Assembly (NCBI RefSeq): GCF_002286935.1
Contig: NZ_MVOH01000005.1
Coordinates: 1 to 64,000, forward strand
Origin: Bifidobacterium criceti
Lineage (GTDB): Bacteria > Actinomycetota > Actinomycetes > Actinomycetales > Bifidobacteriaceae
Length of the DNA: 64,000 bases
Direction: 5' to 3'
The notes under the pieces are model-generated. The model searched no databases. It saw only the letters and a program-made list of their open reading frames with translations, and was not told the origin of the DNA. Shown here piece after piece: positions 43,301 through 53,936 of this stretch. The translations under genes were made by a program, and so were the position numbers. How positions within the stretch are numbered: the first letter of the stretch is position 1; every line of letters starts with the position of its first letter.

Positions 43301-43370
43301 TGAGCGTACCGCGCTGCGTGTGTGATACGCGCGACGGTACGCTGGAACGACTGTGAGCGTACCGTGCTGC
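43301..43370 (+). repeat. Short direct repeats between the two oxalate transcription units
   Basis: TGAGCGTACCGCGCTGC (43301-43317) and TGAGCGTACCGTGCTGC (43354-43370) differ by one base. A related inverted copy of the GCGTACCG core lies near 43333. The function is not clear. Confidence 0.55.
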
Positions 43371-43401
43371 GGAGAAGTAGATGGAGATCGCATACACAAC
43401 G

Positions 43402-43443
43402 ACGTGGGGCAGTGAAGACGATGATGTCTTCACTGCCCCACGT
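43402..43443. terminator. Long hairpin between convergent oxalate genes
   Basis: A perfect 18-bp inverted repeat (43402-43419 and 43426-43443) with loop GATGAT. It has no T-run on either side. It is a second barrier between oxc-permease and frc. Confidence 0.65.
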
Positions 43444-43449
43444 CAGGGT

Positions 43450-43500
43450 CTGTCATCGATCGGTATCGGCGCGAACCACGCCGATACCGATCGATGACAG
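43450..43500 (-). terminator. Terminator after frc
   Basis: A perfect 22-bp inverted repeat (43450-43471 and 43479-43500) just past the frc stop. Confidence 0.75.
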
Positions 43501-43506
43501 ACGCGT

Positions 43507-44847
43507 TCAGGCTTCCGCTTCAGGTGCCGCTGCCGTCAGATCCGCCTTGACTCCGTCGTTCGATCCGATGACGCCCTTCGCCGCGAGTTCCTTGATCTGG
43601 TCCTCGGTGTAGCCGAGTGCGGACAGGATCTCCTCGTTGTTCTCACCGAGCTTCGGCGCGCGCTGGTAGTCAGGCGCGTAGTTGCTCATTGTGAATGGAA
43701 GGCCGATCGTCTTGAACTTGCCACGGGCGTCGCCCTGGTCGATCGTGATGAGCGTGCCGTCCTCGTTGAGGTCGGGGTCGTTCTCGAGTTCGTTCCAGTC
43801 GAGCACCGGGCCGACCGGAACGCCCTTCGCGCCGAGCTCCTTCGTCAGCGTGTACTTGTCGTACTGCATCGTGTATTCCTCGACGCGCTTGTACACTTCC
43901 TGCTTGTGCTCGTCGCGCGCGTTCGGCGTGCTGAACTTCGGGTCGGTGAGCCAATCCTGGAAGCCCATCGCGTTGCAGAAGTTCTCGAAGCCCTTCTGCG
44001 ACTGCTGGATGACGATGTACACGTACGCGTTCGGGTCGGTCTCCCAACCCTTCGCGCGGTAGCACCAGCCCAGCACGAGGCCGCCCTCGGCGTTCGCGGC
44101 GCGCGGGATCGCCTTGCCGAACTTGTAGCCCGGATAGCAGTCGTAGTACGACAGCTGGTGCAGGTGATCGAGGATGAGCTGGTCACGCAGCTTGATGCGG
44201 CACAGGTTGAGGACCGCGTTCTGCATCGACTGGTAGACGAAGACGCCTTCGCCGGTGCGTTCGCGCTGCAGCAGCGCAGTGAGGATCGCGATCGTCAGAT
44301 GCATGCCGGTGTTCGAATCACCGAGGGCCGCGCCGGACTGGGTCGGGATGTTCTTGTCGCCTTCCCACCAGCCGGTCGTCGAGGCCGCGCCGCCCGCGCA
44401 CTGCGCGACGGGTTCGAAGGCCTTGACGTGCTCGAAGCGGCTGCCCTGGTTGAAGCCCTTGAGGGAGGCCATGATGAGCTTCGGGTTGATCTTGTGGACC
44501 TCGTCCCAGCCGAAGCCGAGCTTCTCGACGTCGCCAGGGCCGATGTTCTCGACGAAGACGTCCGCGTCCTTGAGCAGGTCGGTGAGGATTTTCTTGCCTT
44601 CCGGATCCTTCATGTCGAGCGTGATCGACTTCTTGTTCGCGTTGAGCTGCAGGAAGTACAGCGAGTACGAGCCGTCGACGTCGTTCATCTCGTTACGCGT
44701 CGGATCGCCGCCATGGACCTTTTCGAGCTTGATGACTTCCGCGCCGAGCCATGCGAGGATCTGCGTGCACGACGGACCGGACTGCACCTGCGTCCAGTCG
44801 ATGACCTTGATGCCTGCGAGCGGTGCCGTGTTTGTTGCCTCAGCCAT
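43507..44847 (-). CDS. frc: Formyl-CoA:oxalate CoA-transferase
   Basis: A 446-residue class III CoA-transferase that moves CoA from formyl-CoA to oxalate, releasing formate and giving oxalyl-CoA for Oxc. Family landmarks are PLAGIKVIDWTQVQSGPSCTQILAWLGAEVIKLEKV, DVFVENIGPGDVEKLGFGWDEV, the glycine-loop region ASTTGWWEGDKN, and LGDSNTGMHLTIAILTALLQRE. It has normal length and forms an interlocked dimer in known members. GGAGG lies before ATG 44847. It is transcribed towards oxc, so the two halves of the cycle have separate promoters. Confidence 0.96.
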   Translation of the reverse strand: MAEATNTAPLAGIKVIDWTQVQSGPSCTQILAWLGAEVIKLEKVHGGDPTRNEMNDVDGSYSLYFLQLNANKKSITLDMKDPEGKKILTDLLKDADVFVENIGPGDVEKLGFGWDEVHKINPKLIMASLKGFNQGSRFEHVKAFEPVAQCAGGAASTTGWWEGDKNIPTQSGAALGDSNTGMHLTIAILTALLQRERTGEGVFVYQSMQNAVLNLCRIKLRDQLILDHLHQLSYYDCYPGYKFGKAIPRAANAEGGLVLGWCYRAKGWETDPNAYVYIVIQQSQKGFENFCNAMGFQDWLTDPKFSTPNARDEHKQEVYKRVEEYTMQYDKYTLTKELGAKGVPVGPVLDWNELENDPDLNEDGTLITIDQGDARGKFKTIGLPFTMSNYAPDYQRAPKLGENNEEILSALGYTEDQIKELAAKGVIGSNDGVKADLTAAAPEAEA

Positions 44848-45002
44848 ATGACCTCCTTGTTGTTATATAGCCAATCGTGCCTTCAATATACGCACCGGGA
44901 GCCGTGCATCTCCAGTGATTCAGCTACGGGACGGAAGTGTTCGCTGAGCGCTTCGTTTTGCTAGCGCACACGCGCGCATAGAGGGGGAGGGGGAGGAATG
45001 CA

Positions 45003-45035
45003 AAAAAGACCGGAAATCCAATGATTTCCGGTCTT
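45003..45035 (-). terminator. Terminator of the initiator tRNA gene
   Basis: A perfect 13-bp stem (45006-45018 and 45023-45035), loop CAAT, with a six-base T-run in the minus-strand sense at 45002-45007. Confidence 0.9.
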
Positions 45036-45040
45036 GTCAG

Positions 45041-45114
45041 TAGCGGGGCATGGATTTGAACCATGGACCTCTGGGTTATGAGCCCAGCGAGCTACCGAGC
45101 TGCTCCACCCCGCG
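45041..45114 (-). tRNA. Initiator tRNA-fMet (CAT)
   Basis: A full cloverleaf on the minus strand, anticodon CAT in loop CTCATAA. Initiator features are the GGG:CCC run in the anticodon stem (CTGGG/CCCAG), A11:U24 in the D stem, and an unpaired 1:72 position. That last pair is C:U where Escherichia coli has C:A. CCA is not encoded. A terminator follows immediately. Confidence 0.93.
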
Positions 45115-45261
45115 CCGGCTGTTTTGCAACAGCTCTCACCAATATACTCGTGTGATTCGCGATGTCAATCTTCGGCGTGTCGCATTGTAGTCCGCATATC
45201 TCCGATTCCGCATCGCGGTCGCGCACGCCGTGCGGACGCGTCCGTTGGCAGGTCGCGCGCG

Positions 45262-45267
45262 CATAAT
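45262..45267 (+). promoter_or_regulatory. -10 of leaderless metA promoter (CATAAT)
   Basis: CATAAT ends six bases before ATG 45274; no ribosome-binding site is present. Confidence 0.45.
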
Positions 45268-45273
45268 GAGACC

Positions 45274-46314
45274 ATGCCTATCAAAATTCCCGCAGGTCTT
45301 CCGGCGCGTGACATCCTCGACTCCGAGCGCATCTTCGCGCTTGAGAAGCCGGAGGCGGAGCGTCAGCGCGTCCGTCCGCTTAAGATGGTCATCCTCAATC
45401 TGATGCCGAAGAAGATCGAGACCGAGACGCAGCTGCTACGTCTCATCTCGAAATCGCCGCTGCAGGTCGACATCGATTTCATGAAGACGGGCACGCATGA
45501 GTCGACGCATGTGAGCGCCGACCATCTCGTCAAGTTCTACGAACCGCCGGAGTCGTTCGCGGACAATTATTACGACGGTCTCATCGTGACGGGTGCCCCC
45601 GTCGAGCATCTGCCGTTCGAAGAGGTCGATTATTGGGATGAGTTCCGCCGCGTCCTCGATTGGGCCGCGAGCCATGTGTTCTCGACGATGTATCTGTGCT
45701 GGGGCGCGATGGGCGCGCTCAACCACCGCTATGGTGTGCGCAAGATCGACCTTCCCGAGAAGGTCTTCGGTGTGTTCCCGCAGTATCTGCAGGATGAATA
45801 CTGCTTCCTGACGAACGGGTTCGATGAGATCGCGCTGCAGCCGCATTCGCGCGTCGCGGGCGTGAGCGAGGAGGATGTCGCCGCGAACGCGGACCTCCAG
45901 GTGCTCACGTGGGGTCCGCGTTCCGGGCCGGGGCTCATCGCGACACGTGATTTCTCCGAGGTCTTCGCGCTTGGGCATTGGGAATACGGCAAATACACGC
46001 TCGCCGAGGAGTACCGCCGCGACATGGACCGCGGCCTCGACAACGTGCCGTTCCCGACGAACTATTTCCCGAATGACGACCCGTCGATCGAGCCGCTGTT
46101 CTCGTGGCGCGCGCACGCGAACCTGCTGTGGCGCAACTGGCTCAACTGGGTCTACCAGATGACGCCGTACGACCTGACCGAGGTGCCGCAGCTGCGCGCG
46201 CAGCGCCGCCCCGGCACCGACCACGTCGTGCGCCACGCCCCATGCCCGCCGCGCGAGGACGGCTTCCGGCCGTTCCTCGACGACGGCTACGGCCTCATCG
46301 TCCCACGCGGCTGA
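45274..46314 (+). CDS. metA: MetA, predicted homoserine O-acetyltransferase
   Basis: A 346-residue enzyme that activates homoserine for methionine synthesis. The catalytic Cys142 (YLCWGAMGAL) and His235/Glu237 (LGHWEYG) are in place. Residue 111 is Glu (TGAPVEHLPFEEVDYW). In this family Glu111 is the published determinant of acetyl-CoA use and Gly111 of succinyl-CoA use, so O-acetylhomoserine is the predicted product. An extension of about 40 residues at the C-terminus, rich in Arg/Pro, is not part of the core. The start is set by a CATAAT box. It is oriented away from the adjacent initiator tRNA. Confidence 0.93.
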   Translation: MPIKIPAGLPARDILDSERIFALEKPEAERQRVRPLKMVILNLMPKKIETETQLLRLISKSPLQVDIDFMKTGTHESTHVSADHLVKFYEPPESFADNYYDGLIVTGAPVEHLPFEEVDYWDEFRRVLDWAASHVFSTMYLCWGAMGALNHRYGVRKIDLPEKVFGVFPQYLQDEYCFLTNGFDEIALQPHSRVAGVSEEDVAANADLQVLTWGPRSGPGLIATRDFSEVFALGHWEYGKYTLAEEYRRDMDRGLDNVPFPTNYFPNDDPSIEPLFSWRAHANLLWRNWLNWVYQMTPYDLTEVPQLRAQRRPGTDHVVRHAPCPPREDGFRPFLDDGYGLIVPRG

Positions 46315-46817
46315 GCTGTCGCGGCCCGGCGCGCGCAGCCGGATTCCGTGGCATGCGGCGCCGTCGTGATGCGCGATGCGGATTGTGTGTGATGTGCGAT
46401 ACAGATCGGGCCCCCGCGTGTCGCCGCGCCGGAGGCCGGGGGACTCCGACCGCGCAAACCCTATGAAATGGCGGCGTTCCGACGCGAAGGGGCCGTGACG
46501 GCGCGCGAATCGTCGATGTCCACTATCAGGCCAATAATCGCCGTCAGTGGAAAGAAAGGTCCGAATACGCTTCACGGCGCCGAGGCGGTCACCACCCCGG
46601 CACATGGGCACCGGCGCATGAGGAAGACGAGGAGAGAGAACGCCGCAGAGCGCGCGCGATAGCGCATGACGCGCATGTTCGCGCGCTGCTGAACCCGACG
46701 TCGGCACATCGGCGCAACGTCGCCGGTGGGGTAATCTCGCCGTCACATGCACGGTACGTAGTGGACATCAGTCGGATTACACTGTCATCAGACAATTCGT
46801 AACATCAGGAGGCATGA
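46315..46817. other. Long intergenic region upstream of the ATP synthase operon
   Basis: About 500 bases without a convincing gene. Open frames exist in all directions but have no ribosome-binding site or recognisable product, and no atpI-like membrane protein is present. A TACACT box near 46777-46782 is a plausible -10 for the atp operon, about 35 bases before the atpB start. Confidence 0.5.
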
Positions 46818-47630
46818 ATGGTTGATGCATTCGCCGCAGGCGCCGTCACGCTCGCAGAGTCGTCGATGCATATGCCGAGCATCGACGATTTCCTTCCTCC
46901 GGAGATCCTGTTCCAGGGCACTCCGTTCGCGATCAACCGCATCATCCTCGTGCGCATCCTCGCGACGATCATCCTCATGGTCGTGCTGGGCGTCACGGCT
47001 GCGCGCGCGAAGCTCGTGCCCGGCCGTTGGCAGAGCGCCGTCGAATGGATCGTCAACTTCACGAAGACGGACATCGTCTACCAGGTCATGGGCGAGGCGC
47101 GCGGCAAGCGCTATGTGCCGATGATCACGACCGTGTTCCTCACGCTGCTCGTCTTCAATCTGTGCGGCGAGGTGCCGGGCATGAACATCGCGGCGAGCGC
47201 GACGATCACGTTGCCGCTCGTGTTCGCGATGTGGTGCTTCTTCCAGTACTGGATCGCCGGCATCCGCGAGAAGGGCCTCGGCCACTTCCTGCGCGACGAG
47301 CTGTTCCCGAAGGGCGTCCCGTGGCCGATCTACATCCTGCTTTCGCCGATCCAGCTGCTCGAGCTGCTCGTCATCCGTCCGTTCTCGCTGACGATCCGAC
47401 TCTTCGCGAACATGGTCTCCGGCCATCTCATCCTCGCGCTGTGCCTTTCGGCGACGCAGTACTTCCTCATCGACGTCGTGAACAAGGTGATGATGCCCTT
47501 CGGCGTCGTGACCTTCGCCGCCGGCATGTTCATGTACCTGTTCGAGGTGTTGGTGAGCTGCCTGCAGGCCTACATCTTCGCGATCCTGACGACCGCGTAC
47601 ATCAATATGAGCTATCCGGAGATCGACTGA
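46818..47630 (+). CDS. atpB: ATP synthase Fo subunit a
   Basis: A 270-residue membrane stator subunit that forms the proton half-channels. The essential Arg is in the helix SLTIRLFANMVSGH. Five to six helices are visible. GVPWPIYILLSPIQLLELLV is the conserved segment before it. It is the first gene of the operon and has a strong site (AGGAGG) upstream. In bifidobacteria the enzyme works mainly as an ATP-driven proton pump for pH homeostasis. Confidence 0.96.
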   Translation: MVDAFAAGAVTLAESSMHMPSIDDFLPPEILFQGTPFAINRIILVRILATIILMVVLGVTAARAKLVPGRWQSAVEWIVNFTKTDIVYQVMGEARGKRYVPMITTVFLTLLVFNLCGEVPGMNIAASATITLPLVFAMWCFFQYWIAGIREKGLGHFLRDELFPKGVPWPIYILLSPIQLLELLVIRPFSLTIRLFANMVSGHLILALCLSATQYFLIDVVNKVMMPFGVVTFAAGMFMYLFEVLVSCLQAYIFAILTTAYINMSYPEID

Positions 47631-47663
47631 CCGCCGGCATGATTTTGTTGCATCAAGCAATGA

Positions 47664-47912
<249 letters not shown>

Positions 47913-47969
47913 TCCGGGTTTGCACAGCACACCGAATCACGAGAGGACATGAAAGGAGGAGAACGAATC

Positions 47970-48500
47970 ATGGATATGGCAGCAAATGACGGCATCAGGC
48001 TGTTCCTGCCGGAGACCTATGACATCGTCTGGTCGTTGATCATTCTGGTCATCGTGGCCGCGTTCTTCTACAAGTTCTTCCTGCCGAAGTTCCAGTCCAT
48101 ATTCGATGAGCGCGCCGCCAAGATCGAGGGTGGCCTCGCCAAGGCGGAACAGGCCCAGAAAGACGCCGAGGAAGCCAAGAAGAAGTATCAGGCGCAGCTG
48201 AGCACCGCGCGCGTCGAGGCGTCGAAGATCCGCGACGACGCCCGCGCCGAGGCGTCGCACATCATCGCCGACGCGCGTTCGCGCGCCGAGACCGAAGCCG
48301 CGCAGATCACCGCCAACGCCGAACGCTCGCTCGAATCGCAGCAGCAGAAGGCGATGGTGAGCCTCAAGGGCGAAGTCGGCACGCTTGCCACGTCGCTCGC
48401 CGGCAAGATCCTGCAGACGCAGCTTCAGGATCCGACGGTCCAGTCGGACATGCTCGACAAGATGATCGCCGATCTGGAACAGTCCGAAGACAACAAGTAG
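47970..48500 (+). CDS. atpF: ATP synthase Fo subunit b
   Basis: A 176-residue peripheral stalk subunit: one N-terminal helix in the membrane (VWSLIILVIVAAFFYKFFL) and a long charged coiled coil (about 45-150, heptad-like Ala/Glu/Lys/Gln). AAAGGAGGAG precedes ATG 47970; ATG 47949 lies before that site and is rejected. Confidence 0.95.
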   Translation: MDMAANDGIRLFLPETYDIVWSLIILVIVAAFFYKFFLPKFQSIFDERAAKIEGGLAKAEQAQKDAEEAKKKYQAQLSTARVEASKIRDDARAEASHIIADARSRAETEAAQITANAERSLESQQQKAMVSLKGEVGTLATSLAGKILQTQLQDPTVQSDMLDKMIADLEQSEDNK

Positions 48501-48528
48501 CACGTATCTGCAAGGAGGGAGGTGACAG

Positions 48529-49362
48529 GTGCAAGGAGAAGCATCACGAGTGGCCGACCGCGAATCGCGTGACTCGTTCGCCAAGCGGCTCAGCGCGTCG
48601 GGCGACGACGCGTGGGAGATCGGCAACGAACTGTTCACGATCACGTTCGTGCTCGACAAGAACCCGCGTCTGCAGCGCGCGCTGACCGATCCGGGCCGCC
48701 CGACCGAGGACAAGGTCCGGCTGCTCAACGAGCTGTTCGGCGGCAAGGTCCTGGACATGACGATGGAGATCCTCACCGATCTCGTCGGCCGCAGCTGGAG
48801 TCGCGCCCATGACATCGACAACGCCGTGGAGGACTTCGCGGTGGATGCGATGATGTATCAGGCGGACAAGGACGGCAAGACGCTGCAGGTGTCGATCGAA
48901 CTCGCGAAGCTGCAGTCGGCCCTGCTCAACCTGCCCGTCGTGCGCGCGGACCTTTCCGACGACGACGGACCGATCGAGGCGCGCTACGACCTGCTGCACG
49001 CCCTCATCGACGGCGCCGGTTTCGACCGCATCACCGTGCGCCTCGCCGAACACAGCACGCGCAACCCGCGCAACCGCCGTTATCTCGAGACGATCCAGTG
49101 GCTCATCAACAAGTTCTCCCGCCATATGGGGGAATCGATGGTCACGGTGACGACTGCGGCCCCGTTGACGGATGCGCAGATCGAACGCCTCACGAAGATC
49201 TACACGAAGAAAGTCGGCCGCCCGGTCCACATCCACCTCGTCGTGGACAGGAACGTCATCGGCGGCATGCGCGTGCAGGTCGGCCACGAGGTGACCGACA
49301 ACACAGTCGTCGCACAGCTGCAGACGCTCAAACGCAAGGTGAAGGTCGGCACGGCCGAGTGA
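48529..49362 (+). CDS. atpH: ATP synthase F1 subunit delta
   Basis: A 277-residue stator subunit that links the b-subunits to the top of F1. It is longer than the usual 180 residues: actinobacterial delta has an N-terminal extended region, and the conserved C-terminal part is seen in VTVTTAAPLTDAQIERLTKI and LVVDRNVIGGMRVQVG. The start is GTG after AAGGAGGGAGG. Confidence 0.93.
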   Translation: MQGEASRVADRESRDSFAKRLSASGDDAWEIGNELFTITFVLDKNPRLQRALTDPGRPTEDKVRLLNELFGGKVLDMTMEILTDLVGRSWSRAHDIDNAVEDFAVDAMMYQADKDGKTLQVSIELAKLQSALLNLPVVRADLSDDDGPIEARYDLLHALIDGAGFDRITVRLAEHSTRNPRNRRYLETIQWLINKFSRHMGESMVTVTTAAPLTDAQIERLTKIYTKKVGRPVHIHLVVDRNVIGGMRVQVGHEVTDNTVVAQLQTLKRKVKVGTAE

Positions 49363-49438
49363 TGTGGGCTGATTCCCGCATCCCACAGGTCCGCACGGCG
49401 GACCCACACGAATGTATACACAACAATAAGGAGTGATC

Positions 49439-51100
49439 ATGGCAGAACTGACCATTGATCCCGCCACGATACGCAAGGCGCTCGATGACTTCGTCGAGGC
49501 GTACACGCCGTCGGAGACGCCGACCCAGGAAGTGGGCCACGTCGCGACGGCCGGCGACGGCATTGCGCATGTGACGGGACTGCCTGGTTGCATGGCCAAT
49601 GAGCTGCTGACGTTCGAGGACGGCACGCTCGGTCTCGCGTTCAACCTTGACGCGCGCGAGATCGGCGTGGTTATCCTTGGCGATTTCGTCGGCATCGAGG
49701 AAGGCCAGGAAGTCCGCCGCACCGGTGAGGTCCTTTCCGTCCCGGTCGGAGATGGATTCCTCGGCCGCGTCGTGGACCCACTGGGCAACCCGATCGACGG
49801 CCTCGGCGAGATCAAGAACGAAGGGCGCCGCATCCTCGAAGCGCAGGCGCCGGACGTCATGCACCGCCACCCGGTCGACGAGCCGATGTCGACGGGCCTC
49901 AAGGCGATCGACGCGATGACGCCGATCGGCCGCGGTCAGCGCCAGCTCATCATCGGCGACCGCCAGACCGGCAAGACGGCCATCGCGATCGACACGATCA
50001 TCAACCAGAAGTCGAACTGGGAGTCCGGCGATCCGAAGAAGCAGGTGCGCTGCATCTATGTGGCCATCGGCCAGAAGGGTTCGACGATTGCGGCCGTCAA
50101 GCAGAGCCTCGAAGAGGCCGGCGCGATGGAGTACACGACGATTGTCGCGTCCCCGGCGTCCGATTCCGCGGGCTTCAAGTACATCGCCCCGTACACCGGC
50201 TCGGCGATCGGCCAGCATTGGATGTACCACGGCAAGGACGTGCTCATCGTCTTCGACGACCTGTCGAAGCAGGCCGAGGCGTACCGTTCGATCTCGCTGC
50301 TGCTGCGCCGCCCGCCGGGGCGTGAGGCGTACCCTGGCGACGTCTTCTACCTCCATTCCCGTCTGCTCGAACGTTGCGCACGCGTCTCCGACGATCTGGG
50401 CGGCGGTTCGATGACTGGCCTGCCGATCGTCGAGACGAAGGCGAACGACGTCTCCGCGTACATTCCGACGAACGTGATTTCGATCACCGACGGACAGATC
50501 TTCCTGCAGTCCGACCTCTTCAACGCAGGCCAGCGCCCGGCGGTCGATGTCGGCATCTCGGTGTCCCGCGTCGGCGGCGCCGCGCAGACGAAGGCGCTCA
50601 AGAAGGTCTCCGGCACGCTGAAGATCTCGCTCGCACGCTACCGTTCGCTCGAATCCTTCGCGATGTTCGCGTCCGATCTGGACGCCGCCTCGAAGTCCCA
50701 GCTCAACCGTGGCGCGCGCCTGACCGAGCTGCTCAAGCAGCCGCAGTTCTCGCCGTTCTCGATGGAGCAGGAAGTCGTCTCGGTGTGGGCGGGCACGCAC
50801 GGCAAGCTCGACGACCTTGAGGTCGTCGACGTGCTGCCGTTCGAAAAGGGCATGCTCGAATACCTCGACAGCAACACCGACATCCTCAAGACGATTCGCG
50901 ACACCGGCGATTTCACGCCGGAGACCGAAGCGGCGCTTGACAAGGCCGTGGACGCCTACCGCGAGACGTATGTGACGAAGGCCGGCAAGCCGCTCGTCGA
51001 TCACAAGCCGGCGCCGAAGGACGTGACCCCGGTCGACCAGGAGCAGATCAAGGCACAGAGCCGCAAGGCCAAGGACGCCACGAAGCAGGAAAAGAAGTAA
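49439..51100 (+). CDS. atpA: ATP synthase F1 subunit alpha
   Basis: A 553-residue non-catalytic nucleotide-binding subunit. The P-loop is GDRQTGKTA, with [21 protein letters not shown] around it, and the signature [17 protein letters not shown] is present. The C-terminal end has an extra charged tail ([16 protein letters not shown]). ATG 49439 is preceded by AAGGAG; the in-frame GTG two codons earlier overlaps that site. Confidence 0.97.
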   Translation: MAELTIDPATIRKALDDFVEAYTPSETPTQEVGHVATAGDGIAHVTGLPGCMANELLTFEDGTLGLAFNLDAREIGVVILGDFVGIEEGQEVRRTGEVLSVPVGDGFLGRVVDPLGNPIDGLGEIKNEGRRILEAQAPDVMHRHPVDEPMSTGLKAIDAMTPIGRGQRQLIIGDRQTGKTAIAIDTIINQKSNWESGDPKKQVRCIYVAIGQKGSTIAAVKQSLEEAGAMEYTTIVASPASDSAGFKYIAPYTGSAIGQHWMYHGKDVLIVFDDLSKQAEAYRSISLLLRRPPGREAYPGDVFYLHSRLLERCARVSDDLGGGSMTGLPIVETKANDVSAYIPTNVISITDGQIFLQSDLFNAGQRPAVDVGISVSRVGGAAQTKALKKVSGTLKISLARYRSLESFAMFASDLDAASKSQLNRGARLTELLKQPQFSPFSMEQEVVSVWAGTHGKLDDLEVVDVLPFEKGMLEYLDSNTDILKTIRDTGDFTPETEAALDKAVDAYRETYVTKAGKPLVDHKPAPKDVTPVDQEQIKAQSRKAKDATKQEKK

Positions 51101-51103
51101 CCT

Positions 51104-52015
51104 ATGGGATCGCAACTCGCATTGAAGGGCAGGATCGCCTCCACGGGTTCGTTGGAGAAGATCTTCAACGCCCAGGAGATGATCGCGGCTTCGCATATCG
51201 CGCAGGCCCGTGAGGTCGCGCTCAACGCGAAGCCATACACTGATGCGATTTTCGATGCCGTCCAGACACTGGTATCCCACTCCCATATCTCACATCCGAT
51301 CGTCAGCAAGGAGGACGACAACCCGCGCGTCGCCGTCCTCTCGCTGACGGCGGACCGTGGCATGGCCGGAGCGTACACTTCATCGATCATCCGCGAAACC
51401 GAGGATCTGCTGTCGCGTCTCGACGCGGACGGCAAGGAGCCGGAGCTGTTCGTCTATGGTCGCCGCGGTGTTTCGTACTACAAGTACCGCAACCGTCCGC
51501 TCGCACAGACGTGGGAAGGCGATACCGAGAGGCCTGGCGTCGAAGTCGCCGACGCGATCTCCCGTGCGCTGCTCGACGCGTATATGCGTCCCGCCGACCA
51601 AGGTGGCGTCTCCGAGCTGTACATCGTCTACACCGAGTTCATCAACATGGTCGTGCAGAAGGTGCGCGTGCTGCGCATGCTGCCGGTCGAGATCATCAAG
51701 GACGAGGGCGCGAAGCACCCCGATCCGACGGCGACGACGGCGATGCCGCTGTACTCGTTCGAACCGAGCCTCGACGAGGTCCTCGACGCGGTGCTGCCGA
51801 AGTACGTGCGTTCGCGCATCCACGAATGCCTGCTCGAAGCGGCCGCATCCGAGGTCGCGTGCCGGCAGAACGCGATGCACACGGCGACGGAGAACGCACG
51901 CGAACTGATTAACGACCTGACCCGCAAGCTCAACGCATCGCGCCAGGCATCGATCACCCAGGAACTTACCGAAATCATCGGCAGCGCCGATGCATTGAAC
52001 AAGAAGGAAGAGTAG
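51104..52015 (+). CDS. atpG: ATP synthase F1 subunit gamma
   Basis: A 303-residue central rotor shaft. The N-terminal coiled-coil helix (LKGRIASTGSLEKIFNAQEMIAASH) and C-terminal helix (ATENARELINDLTRKLNASRQASITQELTEIIGSADAL) carry the gamma signature. It starts three bases after the atpA stop, so translation is coupled. Confidence 0.96.
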   Translation: MGSQLALKGRIASTGSLEKIFNAQEMIAASHIAQAREVALNAKPYTDAIFDAVQTLVSHSHISHPIVSKEDDNPRVAVLSLTADRGMAGAYTSSIIRETEDLLSRLDADGKEPELFVYGRRGVSYYKYRNRPLAQTWEGDTERPGVEVADAISRALLDAYMRPADQGGVSELYIVYTEFINMVVQKVRVLRMLPVEIIKDEGAKHPDPTATTAMPLYSFEPSLDEVLDAVLPKYVRSRIHECLLEAAASEVACRQNAMHTATENARELINDLTRKLNASRQASITQELTEIIGSADALNKKEE

Positions 52016-53512
<1,497 letters not shown>

Positions 53513-53514
53513 TC

Positions 53515-53814
53515 ATGGCCGGCGCGACGATGGACGTGAATATCGTCTCCGCTGACCATCCGGTTTGGAGCGGAACGGCGAAGTCCGTGCTCGTCCCCGC
53601 CTATGCGGGCGGCATGGGCATCCTGCCCGGGCATGAGCCCGTCCTCTCCGTCATCCAGGAAGGTCCGCTCGTCATCACCGAACCCGACGGCACGAAGCAT
53701 TCGTTCGAAGTGACCGACGGATTCATCTCGTTCGATTCGAACAAGCTGACCGTCGTCGTCGAACACGGCCGCACGATGGCGAACCAACCGATCGACGAAA
53801 CCGGCATCCAGTGA
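53515..53814 (+). CDS. atpC: ATP synthase F1 subunit epsilon
   Basis: A 99-residue subunit. Only the N-terminal beta-barrel part (VNIVSADHPVWSGTAKSVLVPA...GGMGILPGHEPVLSVIQEG) is present. The C-terminal helical hairpin that inhibits ATP hydrolysis in other bacteria is missing, as in other short actinobacterial epsilons. The gene starts next to the atpD stop; GTG 53509 would overlap it and is an alternative start. Confidence 0.94.
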   Translation: MAGATMDVNIVSADHPVWSGTAKSVLVPAYAGGMGILPGHEPVLSVIQEGPLVITEPDGTKHSFEVTDGFISFDSNKLTVVVEHGRTMANQPIDETGIQ

Positions 53815-53831
53815 CGCTCACGTCGACATGA

Positions 53832-53879
53832 CATATGGCTGCGCCCTCCACGCACACACGTGGAGGGCGCAGCCATATG
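53832..53879. terminator. Terminator of the atp operon
   Basis: A perfect 21-bp inverted repeat (53832-53852 and 53859-53879) with loop CACACA. Confidence 0.8.
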
Positions 53880-53922
53880 CGTCGCCGCGCACGCGCACGT
53901 TGTGCGAACGCGCGCCACGCGG

Positions 53923-53928
53923 TATCGT
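53923..53928 (+). promoter_or_regulatory. -10 of leaderless nucS promoter (TATCGT)
   Basis: TATCGT ends eight bases before ATG 53937. Confidence 0.45.
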
Positions 53929-53936
53929 GGTGCCCC

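Noticed and set aside
46315-46817. A missing atpI or another small gene before atpB
   Set aside because: None of the frames has membrane helices, a ribosome-binding site or recognisable similarity.
53515-53814. Frameshift or truncation in atpC
   Set aside because: The protein lacks the C-terminal helices, but short epsilon subunits are normal in this group and the stop is followed directly by the operon terminator.
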